Source of the DNA: Clostridium_AB sp036639235
GTDB lineage: Bacteria; Bacillota; Clostridia; Clostridiales; Caloramatoraceae
DNA length: 9,653 bases
Assembly: GCF_036639235.1 (NCBI RefSeq)
Contig: NZ_JAVWJB010000052.1
Location: forward strand, 1-9,653
Reading direction: 5' to 3'
Position numbers and translations under genes: made by a program. This document shows positions 1 through 6,667 of this stretch, piece by piece (the first letter of the stretch is position 1; each line of letters opens with the position of its first letter). Under the pieces are notes generated by a model. That model did no database searches. It worked only from the letters and a program-made list of their open reading frames with translations, and was not told the origin of the DNA.

Positions 1-801
1 CCACACATCCTATGGATGTTACTTTTTACTGTTATTCCTATTTTAGTAATTCTATTTTATAGTTTTACAAAGCCAACTGATGATGGTATTATTTTTACCC
101 TTGAGAACTTCCAAAGATTTTTTGACCCTATATATATAGATGTTTTATTAAGATCTATTTATTTAGCAGCAGTAAGTACAATTATATGCCTATTACTAGG
201 CTATCCTATGGCTGTTATTCTATCTAAGAGTAGCTTAAAATCTAGAAATGTACTTATACTTTTATTAATTATTCCAATGTGGATGAACTTTCTACTTAGA
301 ACATACGCATGGATGAATATTTTAGAAAAAAGCGGACTATTAAACAGGTTCCTAGATTTTATAGGATTACCTACAGTAGACATTATGTACACAAGTTCAG
401 CGGTTGTACTTGGTATGGTTTATAACTTCCTACCTTTCATGGTACTTCCAATTTATACAGTACTTACTAAGATAGATAGAAGACTTATTGAAGCGGCTCA
501 GGATTTAGGAGCTAACAAGAGAACCGTATTTAGAAAAGTTACTTTCCCATTAAGTCTACCAGGGGTTATATCGGGAATTACTATGGTGTTTATGCCAGCG
601 GTTACAACATTCGTAATATCAAGACTTTTAGGTGGAGGACAATATACATTAATAGGGAATCTAATAGAACAGCAATTCCTAACTACACTAGATTGGAACT
701 TTGGTTCATCTATAAGTGTAATTATGTTAATTGTAATTCTAATAAGCATGGCTATTATGTCTAAGTATGATAAGGATAAGGAGGGTGTTGGACTATGGTA
801 G
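1..801 (+). CDS. potB: PotB, polyamine ABC transporter permease (5' partial)
   Basis: This is one of the two inner-membrane permease subunits of a spermidine/putrescine ABC importer. The reading frame is open from base 1 (Pro-His-Ile-Leu-Trp before the Met at 16), so the true start lies upstream and roughly 15-20 residues are missing compared with typical PotB proteins. Counting from that Met, hydrophobic segments lie near residues 1-17, 46-70, 78-100, 127-150, 185-205 and 233-249. The cytoplasmic EAA loop that docks on the PotA ATPase is at 159-183 (EAAQDLGAN followed by a LPG ending). The stop overlaps the start of the next gene by 7 bases, which indicates an operon with translational coupling. 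The ATPase gene potA is not in the window and is presumably upstream. The family assignment is firm; polyamine as substrate rests on the fused PotD domain next door. Confidence 0.93.
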   Translation, partial: PHILWMLLFTVIPILVILFYSFTKPTDDGIIFTLENFQRFFDPIYIDVLLRSIYLAAVSTIICLLLGYPMAVILSKSSLKSRNVLILLLIIPMWMNFLLRTYAWMNILEKSGLLNRFLDFIGLPTVDIMYTSSAVVLGMVYNFLPFMVLPIYTVLTKIDRRLIEAAQDLGANKRTVFRKVTFPLSLPGVISGITMVFMPAVTTFVISRLLGGGQYTLIGNLIEQQFLTTLDWNFGSSISVIMLIVILISMAIMSKYDKDKEGVGLW

Positions 802-2645
802 GAAAATACTTAAAAAGAATATATACCTTCCTTATATATTTATTTTTATATGCACCAATTGCAGTTTTAATTATTTACTCATTTAATGCTTCACGTTCAA
901 GGGGAACATGGGGAGGCTTTTCACTTAAGTGGTACAAAGAGTTATTTAATGATCCACAGATTATGAAGGCCCTTTACTATACACTTGTTGTAGCAGTATC
1001 CTCAGCAGCAATAGCAACTATAATAGGTACTATTGCAGCGCTTGGAATGCACTATATGAGAAAACGTAGCCGTAATGTGGTTATGAACCTAACATATATA
1101 CCTGTACTTAATGCAGATATAGTTACAGGGGTTGCATTAATGCTTTTATTTATAGCGGTTAATATGCCACTTGGATTATTAACACTACTTCTAGCCCACA
1201 TTACATTTAATATACCCTATGTAATATTATCTGTACTGCCAAAGCTAAAGCAAATGGATCCAAACCTTCAAGAAGCGGCACTTGACCTTGGAGCAACTCC
1301 AGTTGTTGCATTTAAGAAGGTTGTACTTCCAGAGATTTTACCAGGGATAATGACAGGTGCACTACTTGCATTTACAATGTCACTTGATGACTTTGTAATA
1401 AGTTTCTTTACAACAGGTGGTGGAGTATCTAACCTTTCCATTCAGATTTATTCAATGGCAAGAGTTGGAGTTACACCAACAATTAACGCACTTTCAACCC
1501 TTTTATTTATAACAGTACTTGCACTACTTCTACTTGTTAACTCAAGAACAGGTAAATCACCTAAAAAGAGCAAACCAAGAAAGAAGAGAAACAAGAAGCT
1601 TACAATTATTAAGATTTCAGCAGTAGTAGCTATATTTGCAGTTGTTATTGGATACTCTGCCTTTACAGCAAAATCAGAAAAAGCTGTTCTTAATGTGTAT
1701 AACTGGGGAGAATATATTGATAAGTCAGTAATTCAGCAGTTCGAAAAGGAAACAGGAATTAAGGTTAACTACGAACTATTTGCTACTAACGAGGATATGT
1801 ACGTTAAGGTTAAGTCAGGTGGAAGTAGCTATGATGTTGCATTCCCATCAGACTATATGATTAGTAAAATGGCTAATGAAGGAATGCTTCATGAGATTAA
1901 TATGAAAAATGTTCCAAATTATCAATATATAGATCCAATTCTAAAGAACCAATCATTTGACCCAGATAATAAGTACTCAGTACCTTATACTTGGGGAACT
2001 GTTGGTATAATATATAACACTAAAATGGTTAAAGAGCCTGTTAATAGCTGGGATATATTATGGGACAAAAAATATGCTAAAAACATAATGATGCTTGATA
2101 GCCAAAGAGAGTCTATTGGTATTGCCCTTCAAAGAAAAGGCAAGTCACTAAATAGCGCAAACGAAAAAGACTTAGAGCAGGCTAAGAAGGATCTTATAGA
2201 GCAAAAACCACTTGTTCTTGCATATGTTGTAGATGAAGGTAAGGATAAGATGGTTGCAGGAGAAGCTGCCATGATGGTTACATGGGCAGGAGATGCTATG
2301 ACTATGATGGAAGACAATGAAGACTTAGAATTTGCAGTACCTGAATCAGGAAGTAATATATTCTTTGATTCAATGGTAATACCAAAAACATCAAAGAATA
2401 AGGAAGCAGCAGAAATGTTTATTAATTTTATGTGTAGAGAGGATATAGCCCTTAAAAACACATTAGAAACAGGATATTCTACTCCACAAATACAAACAAT
2501 GGAGAAGCTTCCAAAGGAAATTAGGGAAGATGAAACAGCATACCCAAATGACGAGATAATCAAGAAGTGTGAAGCATATCAGGACCTTGGTTCTAAGGTT
2601 GTTTTATACGATAGATTATGGACAGAAATTAAAGCATCAAGATAA
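795..2645 (+). CDS. potCD: PotC-PotD fusion: polyamine permease with tethered binding domain
   Basis: This single 616-residue protein joins the second permease of the importer to its substrate receptor. Residues 1-250 are PotC, with membrane segments near 11-30, 64-85, 108-133, 185-207 and 232-248 and an EAA loop at 160-184 (EAALDLGATP to LPG). Residues 251-269 form a very basic linker (11 Lys/Arg). Residues 270-291 form an extra membrane helix. Residues 296-616 are a PotD-type binding domain, starting with VYNWGEYID and carrying TWGTVGIIYNTK, a Trp at 497 and FDSMVIP (Asp525) where E. coli PotD has polyamine-contacting residues. PotD is normally a separate periplasmic protein or lipoprotein. 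Here there is no signal peptide or lipobox, and the extra helix would carry the domain outside. Similar potCD fusions are known in some Gram-positive bacteria and mollicutes. No frameshift or internal stop breaks the junction. Confidence 0.93.
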   Translation: MVGKYLKRIYTFLIYLFLYAPIAVLIIYSFNASRSRGTWGGFSLKWYKELFNDPQIMKALYYTLVVAVSSAAIATIIGTIAALGMHYMRKRSRNVVMNLTYIPVLNADIVTGVALMLLFIAVNMPLGLLTLLLAHITFNIPYVILSVLPKLKQMDPNLQEAALDLGATPVVAFKKVVLPEILPGIMTGALLAFTMSLDDFVISFFTTGGGVSNLSIQIYSMARVGVTPTINALSTLLFITVLALLLLVNSRTGKSPKKSKPRKKRNKKLTIIKISAVVAIFAVVIGYSAFTAKSEKAVLNVYNWGEYIDKSVIQQFEKETGIKVNYELFATNEDMYVKVKSGGSSYDVAFPSDYMISKMANEGMLHEINMKNVPNYQYIDPILKNQSFDPDNKYSVPYTWGTVGIIYNTKMVKEPVNSWDILWDKKYAKNIMMLDSQRESIGIALQRKGKSLNSANEKDLEQAKKDLIEQKPLVLAYVVDEGKDKMVAGEAAMMVTWAGDAMTMMEDNEDLEFAVPESGSNIFFDSMVIPKTSKNKEAAEMFINFMCREDIALKNTLETGYSTPQIQTMEKLPKEIREDETAYPNDEIIKKCEAYQDLGSKVVLYDRLWTEIKASR

Positions 2646-2649
2646 TAAA

Positions 2650-2684
2650 AGGCCAAATCAATTAAATTGATTTGGCCTATTTTT
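2650..2684. terminator. Bidirectional intrinsic terminator between potCD and pdaA
   Basis: A perfect 14-bp inverted repeat (2650-2663 with 2665-2678, AGGCCAAATCAATT and its complement) is followed by TTTTT on the + strand and by TTTTATTATC on the - strand. It begins 4 bases after the potCD stop and ends 4 bases before the deacetylase stop. The AT-rich top of the stem will open into a loop. It can serve both convergent genes. Confidence 0.88.
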
Positions 2685-3576
2685 ATGGGAGCTTATCAAG
2701 GGATAGGAATTCATACCCTTGACTTTGAAGGTCTTTAATTACACTATCAAGTGCATTAGTATTACTTTCTGATACTGCATGAAGAAGGAGTATACATCCA
2801 TTATGCATACTAGATACTATTTTGGTTCTTGAATTTTCTACAGATGGCTGATTATTTACTTCCCAGTCCTTATGTGCAAAGCTCCAAAATACTGACTTAT
2901 AGCCAAGTTTTTGGGTAAGGTATAGGGATTTTTCGCTATATCTACCCATTGGTGGTCTAAAGAACTTAGGCATATCCTTGCCTGTTAGATCTTTAAAGGA
3001 CTTCTCTGTATCACTAAATTCACTATTAAACTTATCAGTATTATCTGTAACAGATGGCATTGCTGGATGGGTAGATGTATGGTTTCCTACAATATGTCCC
3101 TCATTAACCATACGTTTAATAAGTTCAGGTTCCTTTTCTATATAGGGTTTAGTTACAAAAAATGCAGCTGGCACCTTGTTTTTCTTAAGTATATCAAGAA
3201 TTTGTCCTGTATAGCCGTTTTCGTAACCTTCATCAAATGTTAGGTATAGCTTCTTAGAAGATGTATCTCCTACATAATACCCAGAATATTTACCTAATAA
3301 TTGATTAACACTAGCTACTATTTCAGGGGTTTTGTTTTCCTTATTAGGCCTATATCCCCAGTGAATTTCCTTATTAGATAGTGTGGACTCAGAAACCTCC
3401 TTATGTGGAGATGATGAGGTTTCCTTAGAAGGTGGTTTAACATCTTCCTTTTCTTTAATGTTAGTTTCAGTTTTAGTAGTATTATCCTCAACCCTTGATG
3501 AATTAGGGTTATTACTGCATGAAACAAGGGTTAAAGATAACAATAGTAAAAATGAAATAATAAGTTTTTTTTGCAT
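2683..3576 (-). CDS. pdaA: PdaA-type polysaccharide deacetylase lipoprotein (muramic delta-lactam/cortex)
   Basis: This is a NodB-fold (CE4) deacetylase most like PdaA, which de-N-acetylates muramic acid so that the delta-lactam of spore cortex can form, a mark needed for germination lysis. The N-terminus is a lipoprotein signal with lipobox LVSC, giving Cys20 as the lipid anchor. It is followed by a Ser/Thr/Lys/Glu-rich linker to about residue 68. The catalytic domain has IHWGYRPNKENKTPE (71-85), motif 1 TFDEGYENGYT (113-123, Asp115 as base), the metal histidines in NHTSTH (165-170), RPPMG (207-211), FWSFAHKDW (230-238) and LLLHAVS (263-269). The YENGYT extension and FWSFA..DW are typical of PdaA rather than general chitin deacetylases. 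The start at 3576 is preceded by AAGGAGG five or six bases upstream. Transcription converges on potCD and diverges from the methyltransferase. A sigma-G-like promoter fits forespore expression. Confidence 0.9.
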   Translation of the reverse strand: MQKKLIISFLLLLSLTLVSCSNNPNSSRVEDNTTKTETNIKEKEDVKPPSKETSSSPHKEVSESTLSNKEIHWGYRPNKENKTPEIVASVNQLLGKYSGYYVGDTSSKKLYLTFDEGYENGYTGQILDILKKNKVPAAFFVTKPYIEKEPELIKRMVNEGHIVGNHTSTHPAMPSVTDNTDKFNSEFSDTEKSFKDLTGKDMPKFFRPPMGRYSEKSLYLTQKLGYKSVFWSFAHKDWEVNNQPSVENSRTKIVSSMHNGCILLLHAVSESNTNALDSVIKDLQSQGYEFLSLDKLP

Positions 3577-3606
3577 ATTTTACCTCCTTGCTACTTCTGA
3601 TATACT

Positions 3607-3636
3607 TATTATGTATGAATCACTAAAATGTTATAC
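3607..3636 (-). promoter_or_regulatory. Candidate sigma-G promoter of pdaA
   Basis: On the minus strand GTATA (3636-3632) lies 18 bases before CATAATA (3613-3607). This matches the Bacillus sigma-G consensus (GHATR, 17-18 bases, CATNNTA) at every defined position. The predicted start near 3600 leaves a leader of about 25 bases carrying the AAGGAGG site at 3589-3583. Bacillus pdaA is known to be sigma-G dependent. Sigma-F recognises related sequences and could contribute. Confidence 0.65.
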
Positions 3637-3692
3637 TATATAAATAAATATTTAGGAATAAAATTAGATTTCGCTTAAATAACGGGGTAAAT

Positions 3693-5420
3693 ATGATTAA
3701 GGACTTTTTAAAGGATATAAGGTTAATTTATAAAAACATTGATAAAATAGACAGAAATACGATTAATGAGTTTAGAGAGAAGTGGAGTATAGAAGGAACA
3801 ATAGGTCATACCTATGAGTCAATTGTTCAAAAGCAGGATAGAAAGTCTAGTGGAAGTTTTTATACACCATATAGTGTAACTAGCTATATGAATAATAAGA
3901 TATTATATAACTTTAATTTAGATAATATAAATGTCAAGATACTAGACCCTTCATGTGGTGGAGGTTATTTTCTAATTGATATGTATATAAAGCTTGAAGA
4001 AAAGCTTAGAGGTAAGTTGGAAAACCATAAAAAGCATATAATTGAAAATATGATTTATGGATTTGATATTGATAAAACAGCAGTGTACATAACTGTTATA
4101 GAACTTTTCTATTTATCAGGATATGTATGTAAAAACATTAAAAACAAGGATTATCTTAAAATATCAAATAGAAATAAATTTGATTTAATTATAGGAAATC
4201 CACCGTATATAGGACATAAGGTTTTAGATAAGGAATATAGTAAGTGTTTAAAGGAATCCTTCAGTGAGGTTTTTTATAATAAAGGGGATATAAGCTTTTG
4301 CTTCATTAAAAAATCAATAGATCTTTTAAGTGAAAATGGGAAAATAGGATTTTTCACATCTAGGTATCTTATAGAATCACTTTGCGGGGATGGAATAAGA
4401 AACTACATAATTAATAATGCTTCAATAGATAGGATAATAGATTTTTATGGAGTAAGGATATTGAAAGGTGTTGGAGTAGATAATATAATAATGTTTTTAA
4501 GCAAAAACCCTACAGGGTCTATTGAGTATTTTAAGCTTAAAGAGTGTGGTAAGGATATGGGAGATAAGGTTTTTGATGATATAGACCTAAAGGAAGAGAA
4601 GCTTAGCAGTTATATTAAGGTTGATGCCATAGATATTAAGGGAAAGCCATGGAGCTTTTATAGTAGCACTGAGAAGGAGATTATAAATAAGATTCACGAA
4701 AAATGTAATATTAAGCTTTGCGATATTGCATTTGCTTTTCAAGGAATTATAACAGGTAGTGATAAGGCATTTATAGTTAATAATAATGATAGTATTAATG
4801 TTGAAGAAAAGCTATTAAAACCATGGCTAAAAGGTAAGCAGGTAAATAGATTTTATACAGATATACCACTTAAGAAAATAATATACACAGATATTATTGA
4901 TAATATAGAATCTTATCCACACGCTAAGGAGTTTCTTATGCCTTATAAGGAGAAACTTGAAATAAGACGTGAGTGTATACGTGGAATAAGGCATTGGTAC
5001 AATATTCAGTGGGGACGTAAAAGTGAATATTTTGAGGGCACCAAAATTATTTTTCCTTATAAGTCACCAAACAACAGGTTTACTATAGATAGGGGAAATT
5101 ATTTTAGTGCAGATATATATGGATTAAAGCTAAGTAGCAATGAATATAGTTATGAGTTTTTAACTTGTATATTAAATAGTAGTATATATGAGTTTTACAT
5201 TAAAACCATTGCTAAAAAGCTAGGGGATAGCCTATATGAGTATTATCCTAATAAGATAATTAATATACCGATTGTTCCATTTATAAAGAGTATAGAGAAT
5301 TTATACAAGGGTAAAGACACAGATGATAGGGAAATAGACAGATTACTTCTAGATTACTTTGAGTTAAGTAATGAGCAGTATTTATTTATTCGACAATACA
5401 TAGGATGTACTGGCTATTAA
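3693..5420 (+). CDS. CamA-like solitary N6-adenine DNA methyltransferase (Eco57I class)
   Basis: This 575-residue gamma-class adenine methyltransferase has an N-terminal SAM/catalytic domain and a C-terminal TaqI-like target recognition domain. Visible motifs are SGSFYTPY (53-60, motif X), LDPSCGGGYFL (84-94, SAM-binding motif I), YGFDIDKTA (122-130) and the catalytic NPPY at 169-172 inside GNPPYIGHK. The C-terminal half has FQGIITGSDKAFI (349-361), RREC..GIR.WY..QWGR (425-442), PYKS..NRF.ID (455-466) and a final YEYYPNK (515-521). From memory, length, motif order and these C-terminal blocks closely match C. difficile CamA (577 residues, recognises CAAAAA). No nuclease domain is visible and no restriction or specificity gene flanks it, so it looks solitary. 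The start has only a weak Shine-Dalgarno (GGGG at 3684-3687). Two sampled 60-base lines contain 14-15 G/C, against 22-28 in neighbouring genes. Family is firm; CamA orthology and target sequence are inference. Confidence 0.88.
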   Translation: MIKDFLKDIRLIYKNIDKIDRNTINEFREKWSIEGTIGHTYESIVQKQDRKSSGSFYTPYSVTSYMNNKILYNFNLDNINVKILDPSCGGGYFLIDMYIKLEEKLRGKLENHKKHIIENMIYGFDIDKTAVYITVIELFYLSGYVCKNIKNKDYLKISNRNKFDLIIGNPPYIGHKVLDKEYSKCLKESFSEVFYNKGDISFCFIKKSIDLLSENGKIGFFTSRYLIESLCGDGIRNYIINNASIDRIIDFYGVRILKGVGVDNIIMFLSKNPTGSIEYFKLKECGKDMGDKVFDDIDLKEEKLSSYIKVDAIDIKGKPWSFYSSTEKEIINKIHEKCNIKLCDIAFAFQGIITGSDKAFIVNNNDSINVEEKLLKPWLKGKQVNRFYTDIPLKKIIYTDIIDNIESYPHAKEFLMPYKEKLEIRRECIRGIRHWYNIQWGRKSEYFEGTKIIFPYKSPNNRFTIDRGNYFSADIYGLKLSSNEYSYEFLTCILNSSIYEFYIKTIAKKLGDSLYEYYPNKIINIPIVPFIKSIENLYKGKDTDDREIDRLLLDYFELSNEQYLFIRQYIGCTGY

Positions 5421-5433
5421 TGTTTACATTAAT
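5416..5433. repeat. 7-bp palindrome over the methyltransferase stop and trpS -35
   Basis: ATTAATG (5416-5422) and CATTAAT (5427-5433) form a perfect inverted repeat around TTTA. It covers the methyltransferase stop codon and the putative -35 hexamer of trpS. There is no T-run after it, so it is a poor terminator. A dimeric regulator operator is possible, but AT-rich palindromes of this size also arise by chance. Confidence 0.4.
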
Positions 5434-5451
5434 GAGAATATATTATATAAT
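5423..5451 (+). promoter_or_regulatory. Sigma-A promoter of trpS
   Basis: TTTACA (5423-5428) is separated by exactly 17 bases from a perfect TATAAT (5446-5451), a near-consensus vegetative promoter. Transcription would begin near 5458, giving a leader of about 115 bases before the trpS start. That places the hairpins at 5495-5543 inside the trpS transcript rather than only at the end of the upstream gene. Confidence 0.65.
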
Positions 5452-5494
5452 CATAGTTGATTGTATAGAATTATCCGGTTTAATATAACTGATA

Positions 5495-5543
5495 GTCATA
5501 AAAGGAAACTGTCCTTCGTCTAGTTATGACGGGGGATTTTTTT
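5495..5543 (+). terminator. Intrinsic terminator in the trpS leader with a competing hairpin
   Basis: The terminator stem pairs TCCTTCGTC (5512-5520) with GACGGGGGA (5528-5536), 9 pairs including two G-U, around loop TAGTTAT, followed by seven T (5537-5543). An alternative fold pairs GTCATAA (5495-5501) with TTATGAC (5524-5530) and AAGGA (5502-5506) with TCCTT (5512-5516). This uses both arms of the terminator and is mutually exclusive with it. It could therefore be an attenuator of trpS, or simply the end of the methyltransferase transcript. No T-box sequence (AGGGTGGNACCGCG) is present. Confidence 0.7.
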
Positions 5544-5572
5544 GCGCATATAATATACATAGGAGGGATTTT

Positions 5573-6577
5573 ATGGGTGATAAGAAAACCATATTTAGTG
5601 GTACACAACCATCAGGTAAATTAACATTAGGGAATTATCTAGGAGCACTTAAGAACTGGGTGGATCTTCAAGATGAATACGATTGTTACTACTGTGTAGT
5701 AGATTTACATGCGATTACAGTAGCCCAAGACCCTAAGGACTTAAGAGCTAGAACTATTGAGGTTCTTGCACAATATATAGCCTCAGGAATAGACCCAAAG
5801 AAGAACACACTATTTGTTCAATCACATGTATCAGCTCACGCAGAGCTTGCATGGGTATTAAATTGCATGACTTATATGGGTGAACTTAATAGAATGACCC
5901 AGTACAAAGAAAAATCTAAAAAAAGCGAACTAAACCTTAATGCAGGATTATTTACTTATCCATCATTAATGGCTGCAGATATATTATTATATGGAAGTGA
6001 TCTTGTTCCAGTTGGGGAAGATCAGAAGCAGCATTTAGAGCTAGCTCGTGACTTAGCATCAAGATTTAATCAAAGATATAGCGATACATTTACTGTACCA
6101 GAACCATTTATACCAAAGGCAGGGGCTAGGGTTATGAGCCTTCAAGAACCAACTAAGAAGATGTCTAAGTCTGATGACAATAAGAATGCATTCATTCTGT
6201 TATCAGAAACAGCAGAGGAAACTAGAAATAAGGTTAAAAGAGCTGTTACAGATTCAATTGGTGAGGTTAACTACTCAGATGATCAACCAGGTATTAAGAA
6301 TCTTCTTACTATGTACTCAATTTTCTCAGGTGAATCAATTGATAACATAGTTGAAAGATATAAAGGTCAAGGATACGGTAAATTCAAAGAGGATACAGCA
6401 GAGGTTATAGTTGAAGGACTAAGACCTATTAGAGACGAATATAATCACCTTATGAATAATAAGGACTTCCTAGAAAGCATATACATGGAAGGAGCCGACA
6501 AGGCAGAATATGCAGCTAGAAAAATGCTTAGAAAAGTATACAAAAAAGTTGGTTTTATACCTAGAAAGTTTAATTAG
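5573..6577 (+). CDS. trpS: Tryptophanyl-tRNA synthetase
   Basis: This cytoplasmic class I aminoacyl-tRNA synthetase charges tRNA-Trp with tryptophan using ATP. The 334-residue length is normal for the compact bacterial enzyme (Bacillus about 328-330). The HIGH-equivalent signature is PSGKLTLGNYLGA (13-25, with TLGN in place of the Bacillus TIGN). MTYMGELNRMTQYKEK (99-114) and YPSLMAADILLY (129-140) form the tryptophan pocket; by alignment Asp136 matches the Bacillus Asp132 that reads the indole nitrogen. VPVGEDQKQH (145-154) follows, then an intact KMSKS at 196-200. A strong AGGAGGG (5561-5567) sits 5 bases before the start. It is preceded by its own promoter and leader terminator, and followed by a terminator, so it is probably monocistronic. 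Nothing suggests a resistance-type paralogue, and no second synthetase is visible here. Confidence 0.97.
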   Translation: MGDKKTIFSGTQPSGKLTLGNYLGALKNWVDLQDEYDCYYCVVDLHAITVAQDPKDLRARTIEVLAQYIASGIDPKKNTLFVQSHVSAHAELAWVLNCMTYMGELNRMTQYKEKSKKSELNLNAGLFTYPSLMAADILLYGSDLVPVGEDQKQHLELARDLASRFNQRYSDTFTVPEPFIPKAGARVMSLQEPTKKMSKSDDNKNAFILLSETAEETRNKVKRAVTDSIGEVNYSDDQPGIKNLLTMYSIFSGESIDNIVERYKGQGYGKFKEDTAEVIVEGLRPIRDEYNHLMNNKDFLESIYMEGADKAEYAARKMLRKVYKKVGFIPRKFN

Positions 6578-6578
6578 T

Positions 6579-6603
6579 AGGCAGATTATATCTGCCTTTT
6601 AAT
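6579..6603 (+). terminator. Intrinsic terminator after trpS
   Basis: AGGCAGAT (6579-6586) pairs perfectly with ATCTGCCT (6590-6597) around a three-base loop, followed by TTTTAATTT. It begins 2 bases after the trpS stop. The T-run is short, so some readthrough into the peptidase gene is possible. Confidence 0.8.
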
Positions 6604-6667
6604 TTCCTAGGATAGACACTTGAAGTTATGACTTGATTTTTTTAGTGAATAATGAAAGGGTGTAAGA

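Noticed and set aside
2129..2563. A 144-codon open frame antisense to the PotD domain
   Set aside because: It is the shadow of a conserved coding region, serine/isoleucine-rich and without a start signal.
3383..3643. An 86-codon open frame on the plus strand opposite the deacetylase
   Set aside because: It lies antisense to the low-complexity linker and signal peptide of a well-supported gene, with no ribosome site or recognisable domain.
3632..3644. Possible sigma-A -10 elements (TATACT, TATAAA) for the methyltransferase gene
   Set aside because: No -35 hexamer matching more than two or three positions at 16-18 bases upstream; kept only as a remark in the divergent-region finding.
3693..5420. 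Type IIG restriction-modification enzyme or PglX of a BREX defence system
   Set aside because: At 575 residues it lacks an N-terminal nuclease domain and is about half the size of PglX, and no BREX or other defence genes flank it.
5458..5543. T-box or known riboswitch in the trpS leader
   Set aside because: No T-box consensus, no specifier loop and no recognisable aptamer core; the leader is too short for a T-box.
5549..5554. TATAAT just upstream of the trpS Shine-Dalgarno
   Set aside because: Transcription from it would begin within the AGGAGGG site and no -35 is present; the 5423-5451 promoter is far better.
6601..6667. Promoter for the M16 gene, including a GAAT resembling a sigma-H -10
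   Set aside because: TTGAAG has no acceptable -10 at 17 bases, and AGTGAATAA has no AGGA element 11-12 bases upstream.
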